This document shows positions 1 to 8,493 of a DNA stretch of 29,727 nucleotides, one piece after another. Origin of the DNA: an uncultured Lachnospiraceae bacterium (lineage in GTDB: Bacteria; Bacillota; Clostridia; Lachnospirales; Lachnospiraceae); contig CAOKHR010000004.1 in the NCBI GenBank assembly GCA_948468325.1, positions 1-29,727 of the forward strand. The letters are read 5' to 3'. Each line of letters opens with the position of its first letter. Position 1 is the stretch's first letter. The position numbers and the translations under genes were made by a program. The notes beneath the pieces were generated by a model. That model was not told where the DNA came from. It did no database searches and saw only the letters and a program-made list of their open reading frames with translations.

Positions 1-675
1 AAAGGAATTGCAGGTGTTCTTGGCGACAATGATGAGTATATTAAAAACAGGCATCTGACGCAGGTGGAGGATATAAACGGCAAGCTGCTCTATACCGATT
101 TTCAGATGGATGTGTACAGACAGTGGTTCGAAAAGAAAATAAAGTACAATGAAGAGTATCTCAGGGTGATTGACGCAACAGAAGGAGGGGCAAAAATTGA
201 GGGCTCCAAAATTTTTACACTGAAAGAGGCGATTGCACAGGAATGCAGACAGCCGTTTGAAATACATGAAATATTAGAGAATATGCCTCCGGCTTTTGAT
301 GAAGCAGCACAGCAGCGTTTATATCATAAAATGGAAGAGCTGGAGAAATTAAAAGAAGATTTTCGAAAAGAAGTGGAAAAAGGGATTTCTCTGGAACAGG
401 AACTGAAAGAAAAAGCGTCTAGTTTAGACAGAGATGAGACAGCGGACAGTTTAAAAGAAATAGCGGTACAGAATGAGATAATTGACCATCATCCGTTTAC
501 CGCATGGATTATGCTGTATACAAGAGAAGAAGAATTCCGCTTAAAAGAAGATATACTGGTAAAAGAAAATATGGAAATCGAAGAGATGATGGAACGGAGT
601 ATCCGCCTGCTTTTGTCATTTCAGGCGGGTATTCCGTTGTTTGAAGAAGATTATAGAGAAGTATTTAGCAGATGA
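1..675 (+). CDS. Maf/DUF115 motility-associated glycosyltransferase, C-terminal part (5' truncated by window)
   Basis: The reading frame is open from the first base, so the 224 visible residues are the C-terminal part of a larger protein; the GTG at 64 is only an internal valine. The stretch with a Gly-Asp-Asn-Asp turn near residue 8, an aromatic Trp-Phe-Glu helix and the motif ATEGGA at residues 59-64 is typical of the C-terminal half of the Maf catalytic domain (DUF115, 6-hydroxymethylpterin pyrophosphokinase MptE-like fold). In flagellated bacteria Maf proteins add nonulosonic acids such as pseudaminic acid to flagellin in the cytoplasm. The tail (about residues 105-210) is charged and probably helical. 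pseB nearby on the same strand fits this role. It overlaps the stop of the convergent downstream glycosyltransferase by 11 bases. Family assignment is recognition by eye; the exact acceptor is inferred. Confidence 0.8.
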   Translation, partial: KGIAGVLGDNDEYIKNRHLTQVEDINGKLLYTDFQMDVYRQWFEKKIKYNEEYLRVIDATEGGAKIEGSKIFTLKEAIAQECRQPFEIHEILENMPPAFDEAAQQRLYHKMEELEKLKEDFRKEVEKGISLEQELKEKASSLDRDETADSLKEIAVQNEIIDHHPFTAWIMLYTREEEFRLKEDILVKENMEIEEMMERSIRLLLSFQAGIPLFEEDYREVFSR

Positions 676-1825
676 CAGAGAGTATTTCCTTTGCTCTGTG
701 CACAAATGTATGGGCTTCTTTCATTTTGCCGCGGGCATTTGCTGCAATCTGCATACGTTCCGATTCATGCGAGAGATAGTATCCAATTTTTTTCAGACAG
801 TCCTCTTCACTTTCATAAAATACAAAATCTTCCTCCGGAAAGAAGCTGTCATAAAAATCAGCCTGAAAATTGCTTAAAAGGAATCCTCCGGCTCCCATAA
901 TATCCATACACCGTAACGGGATGCCGGAGTAAATGCTTTTTAAGGAAATATTCAGGTTGATTTTACTGTTTCGGAATACGAGCGGCATTGTATGATAATA
1001 ATCGACAGTGCCCATAAATTCTGCCTCCGGAATCTGGGGGGAAGGATTGTGGGAATACAGTGTCAGCGGATAGCGGGCGGATATATTCCGTAAGAGAGAG
1101 ATCCGCTCATTGCTTGTTATTTTCCGCGCGAGAAAATAATTGGCATAGACATAAGCGTCTGTTTCCGTTCCGTCCGGCATAGGAGTATAGGGAACAGAAT
1201 TTTGCAGTTCTTTTAAAATATTTTTATTCAGCAGTTCTTCGAGAAAGAAACAGCCGTATATTTTCTGCTGGGCAGTCATAATGGCATCCAGATAACCTTT
1301 TGTATATTCGGACAAATTGGTCAGGCGTTCAAACAGATTGTGATCTTCATTATAAAGAGAGCCGACAAAAGAGATGTCAGAACTAAGTTTCTCTGCCGAT
1401 TCGGAGGAAGCAAAAAGGCGGTCAAGTCTTTTGACGTTTGCAGCCAGCGGCAGATAATATACGGTGTTGATGCCTGCATTTTTAAATGCAGTATAAGTCG
1501 TTTTATCAAAAAGAAAGACATAGTTGCAGGGATTAATCAGCGTACAGGAATACAAAGCTACCAGAGGGCTGTCATATACATAAGATACATATTTTAAATT
1601 ATGCTTTTGGCAGCAGGCGGAAAGAATCGGAAAATAATTAAAGGAAAAAACAAATGCATAGTCATCTTTGGCAGCTGCTTCATCAAATGCTTTTGCGTAT
1701 TCCGCATCGCTGCGGCTGTTGTATGACGGATGGAAAAAGGGAACGCATGTAACATTGCATTCCGTGAAAGCATCTATCATATCTTCTTTAGCAAAAGCAG
1801 GCGAATCGAGAAAAAGAATTTTCAT
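665..1825 (-). CDS. CgeB/DUF3880-type glycosyltransferase (paralogue 1)
   Basis: A 386-residue cytosolic protein starting MKILFLDSPAF. The frame extends 13 codons further upstream, but the ATG at 1825 is chosen because it aligns with the start of the neighbouring paralogue (MRILFYRYGS) and has a GAAAGG ribosome site just upstream. The N-terminal half carries a DUF3880-like fold with a FVFSFNYFPILS segment. The C-terminal half carries the group-1 (PF13524-like) donor site with GIPLRCMDIMGAGGFLLSN followed by an acidic DFVFYESEEDC segment. Glycosyltransferases of this class add sugars to protein or glycan acceptors and are frequent in flagellin glycosylation islands. It lies 16 bases behind its paralogue, so the two form a minus-strand operon, and its stop overlaps the Maf gene tail to tail. 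Donor and acceptor cannot be read from sequence. Confidence 0.85.
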   Translation of the reverse strand: MKILFLDSPAFAKEDMIDAFTECNVTCVPFFHPSYNSRSDAEYAKAFDEAAAKDDYAFVFSFNYFPILSACCQKHNLKYVSYVYDSPLVALYSCTLINPCNYVFLFDKTTYTAFKNAGINTVYYLPLAANVKRLDRLFASSESAEKLSSDISFVGSLYNEDHNLFERLTNLSEYTKGYLDAIMTAQQKIYGCFFLEELLNKNILKELQNSVPYTPMPDGTETDAYVYANYFLARKITSNERISLLRNISARYPLTLYSHNPSPQIPEAEFMGTVDYYHTMPLVFRNSKINLNISLKSIYSGIPLRCMDIMGAGGFLLSNFQADFYDSFFPEEDFVFYESEEDCLKKIGYYLSHESERMQIAANARGKMKEAHTFVHRAKEILSVIC

Positions 1826-1841
1826 GGCACAAACAACCTTT

Positions 1842-3032
1842 CTATTTGGCAGGAGCAGATACACGAAATGCCAGTGAAAGCATTTCCAGTAAACGTTTGG
1901 GATAATTGTGGTATTTTTTTACGGTTTCATAACCATTGTGTGCAATTTCGGCGCGGTCCTTTTCGTGTGTAAGATAATACTCTGTTTTTTGCAGTAATTC
2001 CTCTTCACTTCCGTAAAAATCAAAATCAGCGCCTGGTGTAAAATATTCTGCCAGTTCCGTCTGGTAATTGGTCAGCAGAAATCCGCCGCAGCCTAAAATA
2101 TCAAAAATGCGTAAAGGGAGCCCTTCACGAATCGCTTTGGAAGTCATATTCAGATTGATTTTACTGTAATGAAAAATAAGCGGCATTTCTGTCAGAGTTT
2201 TTGCCAGACCGCGGTTATGCACAGGTATATTTTCCGTGTTGCTCCCTGTGTATAAATCAACGGAAAATTTCTGGCCCAAAGCAGTCATTGTGCGGATGCG
2301 TTCTAAAGCAGTGATTTTGGAGCAAAGATATATTCTTGCCATTGCAATCCGGTCATTGCGCAAAGATTTTTCGGGAGGCATGTAGAAATCCGGCATGTGA
2401 TTTCTGAACTCATTTACAATATTGTCATTTAACACATCTTCCAGAAAATAAGCGCCGTAAATTTTTTGCTGGGCAGCCATAATGCCGTCCAGGTAGCCTG
2501 TCAGGTAACCGGATGCTCCCTGCAGCAGGTCATAAGGGCATTTTTCTGTATAAAGAGAGCCTACAAAGGATACATCGTGGCCGTATTTCGCAGCGGCCGA
2601 AGCAGGGGCTTTTTCAATCACCGAATTCCAGCGGGAAGGATTTGTCGCCAATGGAAGATGGAAGACACATTCCGGATTTCTGGGCGAAATATCCCTGTAT
2701 TGTGCCGCATCAAAAAGAAAGATGCGGTTGCATTTATTTTCTACCGAAAAAGAAAGCAAATCCATAACGGGACAGTCAACACTCCAGCAGAGATAAAGAA
2801 TGCCATAGATATTGCATACTTCTGAAATAAACGGATAAAAATTTATACTGAAAACAAAGTCGTAAGACTGCTTTGCCAGCGCTTCGCAAAAAAGCTTTAC
2901 CCGCGCAGCGGCAGGTATATTTTTGTCGGTTATTTCTGCCGTTATTTCGGACACCTGACTGCCAAGCTCTAAAAAACCGGCAATAATATCCGGTTCACAT
3001 ATGCTTCCGTACCGGTAGAACAGTATACGCAT
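1842..3032 (-). CDS. CgeB/DUF3880-type glycosyltransferase (paralogue 2)
   Basis: A 396-residue paralogue of the preceding minus-strand gene, with matching blocks along the full length: FVFSINFYPFIS, DVSFVGSLYTE, TGYLDGIMAAQQKIYGAYFLE, and the donor-site block GLPLRIFDILGCGGFLLTN followed by ADFDFYGSEEE. The start at 3032 has a clean AGGGGA ribosome site. It is the first gene of a two-gene minus-strand operon, divergent from pseB across a 214-base spacer that holds promoters for both directions. The probable role is transfer of a sugar onto flagellin or a growing glycan in the cytoplasm. Tandem duplication followed by divergence is the simplest origin, suggesting different donor or acceptor specificities. 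Family recognition is firm; substrate is unknown. Confidence 0.85.
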   Translation of the reverse strand: MRILFYRYGSICEPDIIAGFLELGSQVSEITAEITDKNIPAAARVKLFCEALAKQSYDFVFSINFYPFISEVCNIYGILYLCWSVDCPVMDLLSFSVENKCNRIFLFDAAQYRDISPRNPECVFHLPLATNPSRWNSVIEKAPASAAAKYGHDVSFVGSLYTEKCPYDLLQGASGYLTGYLDGIMAAQQKIYGAYFLEDVLNDNIVNEFRNHMPDFYMPPEKSLRNDRIAMARIYLCSKITALERIRTMTALGQKFSVDLYTGSNTENIPVHNRGLAKTLTEMPLIFHYSKINLNMTSKAIREGLPLRIFDILGCGGFLLTNYQTELAEYFTPGADFDFYGSEEELLQKTEYYLTHEKDRAEIAHNGYETVKKYHNYPKRLLEMLSLAFRVSAPAK

Positions 3033-3074
3033 AAAAAAATCCCCTTTTTTAGATGTTGTAAAAAATACACACTC

Positions 3075-3104
3075 ATTATATACTAAATGATAGTATGGCT
3101 ACAA
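3075..3104 (-). promoter_or_regulatory. Sigma-A-like promoter for the minus-strand glycosyltransferase pair
   Basis: On the minus strand a perfect TATAAT (3075-3080) lies 18 bases downstream of TTGTAG (3099-3104, matches only the first three consensus bases and no more than half overall). It would start transcription about 35 bases before the 3032 start codon. The -10 is strong and the -35 weak. Confidence 0.45.
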
Positions 3105-3107
3105 GTA

Positions 3108-3135
3108 TAAAAACAAAGAAGCGGAAAACCGATAT
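3108..3135 (+). promoter_or_regulatory. Sigma-D (sigma-28, flagellar) type promoter upstream of pseB
   Basis: TAAA at 3108-3111, a 16-base spacer, then ACCGATAT at 3128-3135. The Bacillus sigma-D consensus is TAAA, N15-16, GCCGATAT, so the -35 is perfect and the -10 matches 7 of 8. A sigma-A -10 (TATAAT, 3133-3138) overlaps it but has no recognisable -35. This places pseB, and possibly the whole downstream glycan operon, in the late flagellar regulon. It has not been tested experimentally. Confidence 0.6.
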
Positions 3136-3171
3136 AATAGTCAGAAGAAACAGGTTATTTTTTACAGGTCA

Positions 3172-3196
3172 GGAATGCGCACTGGCTGCGCATTCC
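3172..3196 (+). promoter_or_regulatory. Perfect 9-bp hairpin in the pseB leader
   Basis: GGAATGCGC and GCGCATTCC form a perfect nine-pair stem around a seven-base loop, inside the untranslated leader between the sigma-D-like promoter and the pseB ribosome site. No T-run follows, so it is not an intrinsic terminator. It could stabilise the leader or bind a regulator; the function is unknown. Confidence 0.5.
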
Positions 3197-3246
3197 GTGA
3201 GAATATGATTCAGAAGCTGCATAAAAAACAGGAGGTTTGCAACAGG

Positions 3247-4239
3247 ATGTTAAACGGAAAAACAATTTTGGTTACAGGGGGAACAGGTTCTTTCGGCAAT
3301 GCATTTACAAGTTATGTACTGAACCATTTCGAGCCAAAGAAAATTATTATCTATTCCAGAGATGAATACAAACAGTTTGTAATGGCGAATCAGTTTGGGA
3401 AATATAAAGAAAAACTGCGCTTTTTTATTGGAGACGTCAGGGACAGGGAGCGGTTGTACCGTGCATTTGACGGAGTTGATTATGTTGTGCATGCGGCAGC
3501 ATTAAAGCAGGTGCCTGCCTGTGAATACAATCCGATGGAAGCCGTGAAGACAAATATTAACGGAGCAATGAACATCGTAGACGCTGCATTAGACTGCGGG
3601 GTGAAGCGCGTTGTTGCACTTTCTACAGATAAAGCGGTAAATCCCATCAATTTATACGGAGGGACGAAGCTGGTATCCGACAAATTATTTATTGCGGCAA
3701 ATGCGTATGCAGGAACAAAAGATGTGTGCTTTTCAATTGTAAGATACGGAAATGTAGCGGGAAGCCGCGGTTCGGTCATTCCTTATTTCCGCAATATAGC
3801 AGCGTCAGGAAAAAACGAGCTGCCGATTACCGATTACCGGATGACCCGCTTTTGGATTAGTCTGGAGGAAGGCGTGCAGCTTGTCATCAAGGCGCTCTCG
3901 GAGGCGAAAGGCGGAGAGACATTTATTTCCAAGATTCCTTCCTTTAAAATTACAGATCTTGCGCAGGCAGTACTGCCGGGATGTAAAATGCCGGAAGTCG
4001 GCATCCGGGAAGGAGAAAAATTGCACGAAGTTATGGTAACAAGAGAAGATTCCATGCTGGCTTATGAATACGAGAAACATTTTATTGTATATCCGCATTT
4101 TGAATGGTGGAACGAAAGCAAGATTCAGGCAGGCGGCAGGAAAGTTGAGCAGGGATTTGAATACAGCTCCGGTACGAATACGCAGTGGCTGTCTGTGGAG
4201 GAAATCACAGAACGGTTAAAAACGGTTCAGGTACATTAA
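3247..4239 (+). CDS. pseB: UDP-N-acetylglucosamine 4,6-dehydratase (inverting), PseB
   Basis: A 330-residue extended short-chain dehydrogenase, the usual PseB length. It converts UDP-GlcNAc to the 4-keto-6-deoxy-L-arabino sugar, the first step of pseudaminic acid synthesis in the cytosol. Visible features are the NAD(P)-binding TGGTGSFG at residues 10-17, SRDE at 37-40, the HAAALKQVPACEYNP block typical of PseB, the catalytic STDKA (T127, D128, K129) and YGGTK (Y137, K141). An upstream in-frame ATG at 3175 was rejected because it lies inside the leader hairpin, whereas 3247 has AGGAGG 11 bases upstream. It is preceded by a sigma-D-like promoter and followed after 11 bases by a glycosyltransferase. 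The other pse genes (pseC, H, G, I, F) are not in the window. A retaining FlaA1/CapD-type dehydratase is the alternative, but short length and motifs favour PseB. Confidence 0.92.
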   Translation: MLNGKTILVTGGTGSFGNAFTSYVLNHFEPKKIIIYSRDEYKQFVMANQFGKYKEKLRFFIGDVRDRERLYRAFDGVDYVVHAAALKQVPACEYNPMEAVKTNINGAMNIVDAALDCGVKRVVALSTDKAVNPINLYGGTKLVSDKLFIAANAYAGTKDVCFSIVRYGNVAGSRGSVIPYFRNIAASGKNELPITDYRMTRFWISLEEGVQLVIKALSEAKGGETFISKIPSFKITDLAQAVLPGCKMPEVGIREGEKLHEVMVTREDSMLAYEYEKHFIVYPHFEWWNESKIQAGGRKVEQGFEYSSGTNTQWLSVEEITERLKTVQVH

Positions 4240-4250
4240 ATCAGAATCAT

Positions 4251-5888
4251 ATGAAAATAGTAAAAATAACAGAAAACAAATCAAAACAGGACGAAAGATT
4301 TTTTGAACTTCTGTACGATGAAAGACTGGCGGAAGATACTTTCTGGATACCTAAAGATGCTTTTTTTGAAGCGGGAGGCATAAATCCCAGAATACATGCA
4401 AAAAAGCAGTATGAACTTCTGCTCCGGCTGGCAGATTCCTATTGTATAGAGGTGTCCGAGTGTTCTGCGGAGCAGATTAGCCCGGACAGCTATGTTATGA
4501 CGAGGCATCAAAAGACAGGTTCCCAGTCAGATGAAATTTATACGGATTGTTATATTATATCCAGATATAAGGACAAGCTGATGAAATATGATTGTTTTAA
4601 CGAGGTCACGGAGAGTGTTTTAAAAGCTGCAGGAAGTTTGGGGCTGCAGAATGATGCAGTAGAATTTTTGGAAAAGATGCTGAAAAGAGGACAGGAGTAC
4701 TATAAGATTGATGATGCAGTCAGGCCTGTCCTTATTTATAAGGGTGAAGATATTTGCCACAATGTTTTAAATATCTTTGCCGAACAGTTTGGGGCAGCGC
4801 TTATGCGGGCGGGACAGAAAGTAGAATACTTTGATTCGCAGAAAGAAGATGTAAAATCTATGACAAAGTATATCGGAAAGCATTACCGGGCAGTGATTGG
4901 AGTGCAGACTTATCTGTTCAGTCTGAAAATGCAAAACGGGAATCGGTATTTACATGATGAAATATACGCTCCGAAATATAATTTTGTCTTTGACCATCCG
5001 ATCTGGATGAAAGCTCATATGATGCAGTCACCGCAGAATCTTTCTATTCTCACGCTTGATAAGAATTATCGGGAATTTATAAAGCAGTACTACGGCAGAC
5101 GGGCATATTTGTTTCCGCCCGCCGGCATTGTGCCAAAGCCGGGAGAATATGAAAAGAAATACGACGTTTCTTTTGTGGGGACGTATGGGGATTTTTGGAA
5201 TGAGCTGCTGTTGATTTACAAAATGAAACGTAACGTACGATTTCTGGCAAATAAATTTCTGCTTGTGATGCGAAAGCAGCCGGATGTAACAGCAGAAGAG
5301 GCATTCCATCGAGTATTAAAGCAAAAGGAGATTGTCTGTACAAAAGAGGAATATTTAGATTTGTTTTATCAGGTGAGGCGTGTGATTTACTGCGTGATGC
5401 ATTATTTCAGGTATCATGTGATTTTAGAATTGCTGAAAGCAGGGATACAGGTTGACGTATTTGGCAGCAGCTGGGAATACTGCCCGCTGCGGCGTTATCC
5501 GAATCTCATATGCCATCCGGATGTAACGGCAGAAGAGAGTATGCAAATCTGGCAGCAGTCTAAACTTTCACTGAATATTATGTCCTGGCACAAAAGCGGA
5601 TTTACGGAGCGGATGGCAAATATAATGCTGTGCAAATCCGTATTGGTTACGGATGACACGGCATATCTGGACGATAGATTAAAAGACGGAGAAGATTTAC
5701 TGGTCTTTCGGTTAACTGAAATAAAACAGCTTCCCAAGCGGCTGAAAAAATATTTAAACCGTCAGGAAGAACGTAAGCGGATTGCTTTGAATGGTTTTAA
5801 AAAAGCAGAAAAATATCATACATGGGACAGGCGGGCAGAAGAATTTCTGGAAAGAATTCTGGAGGAAGAACAATGTGGAACGGAATAG
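4251..5888 (+). CDS. CgeB-type glycosyltransferase with an N-terminal extension
   Basis: A 545-residue protein. The last 230 or so residues are a group-1 glycosyltransferase donor domain of the CgeB/PF13524 type (VDVFGSSWEYCP, SKLSLNIMSWHKSGFTERMANIML, a TDDTAYLDD segment, then EKYHTWDRRAEEFLE). The middle has the DUF3880-like KYNFVFDHPIW and VSFVGTYGDFW motifs shared with the two minus-strand paralogues. The first 65 residues contain PKDAFFEAGGINPRIHAKKQ, reminiscent of the C-terminal edge of GT2 enzymes, and may be a remnant of a fused domain. The start at 4251 lies 11 bases after pseB and lacks a good ribosome site, so translation may be coupled to pseB. The longer frame (from 4185) would overlap pseB and is less likely. 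Role: sugar transfer in the flagellar or surface glycan pathway; substrate unknown. Confidence 0.8.
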   Translation: MKIVKITENKSKQDERFFELLYDERLAEDTFWIPKDAFFEAGGINPRIHAKKQYELLLRLADSYCIEVSECSAEQISPDSYVMTRHQKTGSQSDEIYTDCYIISRYKDKLMKYDCFNEVTESVLKAAGSLGLQNDAVEFLEKMLKRGQEYYKIDDAVRPVLIYKGEDICHNVLNIFAEQFGAALMRAGQKVEYFDSQKEDVKSMTKYIGKHYRAVIGVQTYLFSLKMQNGNRYLHDEIYAPKYNFVFDHPIWMKAHMMQSPQNLSILTLDKNYREFIKQYYGRRAYLFPPAGIVPKPGEYEKKYDVSFVGTYGDFWNELLLIYKMKRNVRFLANKFLLVMRKQPDVTAEEAFHRVLKQKEIVCTKEEYLDLFYQVRRVIYCVMHYFRYHVILELLKAGIQVDVFGSSWEYCPLRRYPNLICHPDVTAEESMQIWQQSKLSLNIMSWHKSGFTERMANIMLCKSVLVTDDTAYLDDRLKDGEDLLVFRLTEIKQLPKRLKKYLNRQEERKRIALNGFKKAEKYHTWDRRAEEFLERILEEEQCGTE

Positions 5889-7456
5889 AAAATTTACTTC
5901 TGAAGATGAAGCAGTGTACCATAGAGGAGTATTATGCGCAGTTTGCGGTTATGGAGCACTGGCTTAGAGAACAGGAGAAATTATTAACGCCGAAAAATAA
6001 AAACAGAAATGCGATTACAAATTTGTGTGAAAATCTGACTTTGGAGCTGCATACATATCCTGTATGGATGAAAATCCACATACTGTCGTTTTGCATGAAG
6101 TGCAGTGAAGAGCCTAAATATGCACAATGGCTGATGGAGGAAGTATTGAACGCGGATTATGATTTGCTGGGTGAATATAACAAGTATTTTTTATATTGGC
6201 AGATTAGAAGCAGCATTTTCGGAAAAGTGAAACTGCAGAGCGAGACGATGGAAAAGGGCCTTGCAAAGCTGTATCGCAAATTGTACGAGTCGTTTTATAA
6301 AGCTTTGCATGTGGAAATGTTTTCTTATATTCCGCTGGAAGAGCGCGATAAAAATCTGGTATTTATTTTTACGTCACAGTTTTTGACAGAACTGCATGCG
6401 CCTACAAAGACAGTATGCGACAGGGCTTATTATGTGCAGCATGAGTTGGGAAAGAAAGTCGTAATTATCAATACGGCCATGCTGATTCCGAAAAAGGGAG
6501 ATACGCCTTTTTACAATCGGGATCAGGGAGGATACATGGAAAAATACCTGAAAACTTCCCGCTTCCAGTACCGTGATGAAGTATTTGAATTTATGCAGTA
6601 TGAAGACGATATGCCGGATCTTGTCCGGATGCAGAAGCTGCTGTTTCGTATGAAAAAAGAAAAGCCATATTGTATCATAAACATCGGAGGAGGAGATCTG
6701 TGTGCCGATTTGTGCGGAAATGTTGTGCCGGAAATTACAATCAGCACTGTTTTTTCCGAAATGGCTGCTGCAATGGGGAAATTCCAGGTAATCGACAGGA
6801 ACTTAAAGCCGTCAGACTATGAACTGATGCAGATTCTGGGACTGAAACCGGAAAATATAAAAAAATCTATGTTTACGTTTGTGTTTAAAGAACAGACGCA
6901 TCATTTTACCAGAGAAGAAATCGGCCTGCCGAGACGTGCATATATTTTGCTTGTTACCGGCTGGCGTCTGAAAGATGAAGCGGAAGAGGACTTTTTAAAG
7001 ATGTTGGAATCGGCCGTCTGCAAAGAGCAGCAGATTGAAGTTGTATTTATGGGCCTGTTTCAGGATTACGGACAGGTGCTTTCCGCTTATCCGAAACTAA
7101 AGGAAAAGGCGCATTATTTTGAGTGTCAGGAGGATGCGCTGGCAGTGACGGAGTGCTGTGATCTATATGTAAATCCCAGACGAAAAGGCGGCGGAAGTTC
7201 GGCGGCAGAAGCACTCTATATGGGGCTTCCGGTAGTAACGCTTTCAATGGGAGATGCAGCGGAAGCGGCAGGGGAAGATTTCTGGGTCAGTGATTATCAC
7301 GAAATGGAAGATAAAATCATTCGTTACTGCCGCAGCAGAGAAAGTTATGATGAAATGTCAGCACTGGCAAGGAAAAGGGGAAAGTCTCTGACGGACAGCA
7401 AGAAACACTTTTGTGAGCTGTTCCGAAGCATAGAAGCGGACCCGAATTTTCGGTAA
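5873..7456 (+). CDS. Glycosyltransferase, group-1/GT41-like C-terminal domain
   Basis: A 527-residue cytosolic protein. The start ATG at 5873 sits 6 bases after GGAGGA and overlaps the previous gene by 16 bases, so a longer in-frame start at 5822 was not used. Residues about 1-170 are helical and unrecognised. The central part (near residue 180) contains VFIFTSQFLTELHAPTKT, resembling GT-B acceptor domains. The C-terminal part has RAYILLVTGWRLKDEAEEDF and then LYVNPRRKGGGSSAAEALYMG, a donor-nucleotide binding loop seen in group-1 and O-GlcNAc-transferase-like enzymes. This is a typical member of a bacterial protein-glycosylation cluster. The donor sugar is not identifiable by eye. Confidence 0.8.
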   Translation: MWNGIENLLLKMKQCTIEEYYAQFAVMEHWLREQEKLLTPKNKNRNAITNLCENLTLELHTYPVWMKIHILSFCMKCSEEPKYAQWLMEEVLNADYDLLGEYNKYFLYWQIRSSIFGKVKLQSETMEKGLAKLYRKLYESFYKALHVEMFSYIPLEERDKNLVFIFTSQFLTELHAPTKTVCDRAYYVQHELGKKVVIINTAMLIPKKGDTPFYNRDQGGYMEKYLKTSRFQYRDEVFEFMQYEDDMPDLVRMQKLLFRMKKEKPYCIINIGGGDLCADLCGNVVPEITISTVFSEMAAAMGKFQVIDRNLKPSDYELMQILGLKPENIKKSMFTFVFKEQTHHFTREEIGLPRRAYILLVTGWRLKDEAEEDFLKMLESAVCKEQQIEVVFMGLFQDYGQVLSAYPKLKEKAHYFECQEDALAVTECCDLYVNPRRKGGGSSAAEALYMGLPVVTLSMGDAAEAAGEDFWVSDYHEMEDKIIRYCRSRESYDEMSALARKRGKSLTDSKKHFCELFRSIEADPNFR

Positions 7457-7467
7457 AGGAAGAGAAG

Positions 7468-8493
7468 ATGAAGAAAATAAGCGTAATCATTCCGTGTTAT
7501 TGTGCGGTGAAATGGCTTCCGCAATGCTTTTTATCGCTTGTGAATCAGACAATCGGAATCGAAAATCTGGAACTGATTTTTGTAGATGATGCCTCCACGG
7601 ATGAGGGGAAGACGTGGGAGATGCTGCTGATGTTTGAACGCGCCTATCCGGATTCTGTAATTGTAATCCGCCAGGAAGAAAACAGAAGGCAGGGAGGAGC
7701 CAGAAACGAAGGACTTCTGTATGCATCCGGAGAATATGTAGCATTTGTCGATGCGGACGACTGGGTGAAGCCGGAATTGTACGAAAAGACATACCGGAGG
7801 GCAAAAGAGCTGGATGCAGATATTTTACAGTATGATCATTGTCTGTATAGGGACAAAGTAGGGGAATTTGATCATAAAAATAAAATGGAAGAGGCGTTTT
7901 TTGAGATAAAATCAGAAGGAGAGCGTAAGAAATTTCTGATTTCGGAAAAATTCACCTACGGCTCCTGGAATAAACTTTATAAAAGGCAGCTGGTAGAGCG
8001 TGCCAAAGTGCGTTTTGCAGAGCATGTTGACTATGAAGAGCCGCTGTTTGTTTATCCGCTTTTGTATTATGGAAAGAGATTTGTGGTAATGCCCGATAAA
8101 TTGTATGTATACCGGCAGAATGATACAGGGATTATGTGGAATGATTTGCAGCGGGCGGACACACTAATAGATCATGTCAAGGTACAGTATAAAGTCTGGC
8201 AATTTATGAAACATACCGAATATTTCAAGACGTATTATGAGGAAATCAAATTGTATTTTCTGCACACCTGCTTTTATGAAACTTTGTATTTTGCAAAGCT
8301 GAGGGATATAGAGGTTCCCATGGAACAGTACCGAATGCTGGAACGAATGGTATTAAAAGAGGTTCCGGATTTGGACGAGTCAGTATATGAAACGCTCATT
8401 CCGCGTCAGATTAAGCTTTACCGTCTGGCGAAAAAAGGAATGAAAGAGAGCGATTTTGGGGATTACATGGAACAAATTGGAGATTTTGTATGA
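7468..8493 (+). CDS. GT2 family glycosyltransferase
   Basis: A 341-residue inverting GT-A glycosyltransferase. The N-terminal domain shows ISVIIPCY, the first acidic pair D40-D41 in FVDDAST, the basic NRRQGGARNEGL segment, and the metal-binding VDADD at residues 94-98. The C-terminal 150 residues are helical and rich in Tyr and Lys, as in GT2 enzymes of wall and surface polysaccharide clusters. No membrane helix is evident, so it acts in the cytosol. AAAGGAAG precedes the ATG. Its stop codon overlaps the next start in an ATGA arrangement, so the two are translationally coupled and probably add successive units of the same glycan. Confidence 0.9.
   Translation: MKKISVIIPCYCAVKWLPQCFLSLVNQTIGIENLELIFVDDASTDEGKTWEMLLMFERAYPDSVIVIRQEENRRQGGARNEGLLYASGEYVAFVDADDWVKPELYEKTYRRAKELDADILQYDHCLYRDKVGEFDHKNKMEEAFFEIKSEGERKKFLISEKFTYGSWNKLYKRQLVERAKVRFAEHVDYEEPLFVYPLLYYGKRFVVMPDKLYVYRQNDTGIMWNDLQRADTLIDHVKVQYKVWQFMKHTEYFKTYYEEIKLYFLHTCFYETLYFAKLRDIEVPMEQYRMLERMVLKEVPDLDESVYETLIPRQIKLYRLAKKGMKESDFGDYMEQIGDFV

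Noticed and set aside
641..900. Short plus-strand ORFs after the Maf gene
   Set aside because: They are antisense to the conserved C-terminal donor domain of the glycosyltransferase at 665-1825.
3172..3196. Intrinsic terminator before pseB
   Set aside because: The stem is perfect but no T-run follows and it lies in the leader of an expressed gene.
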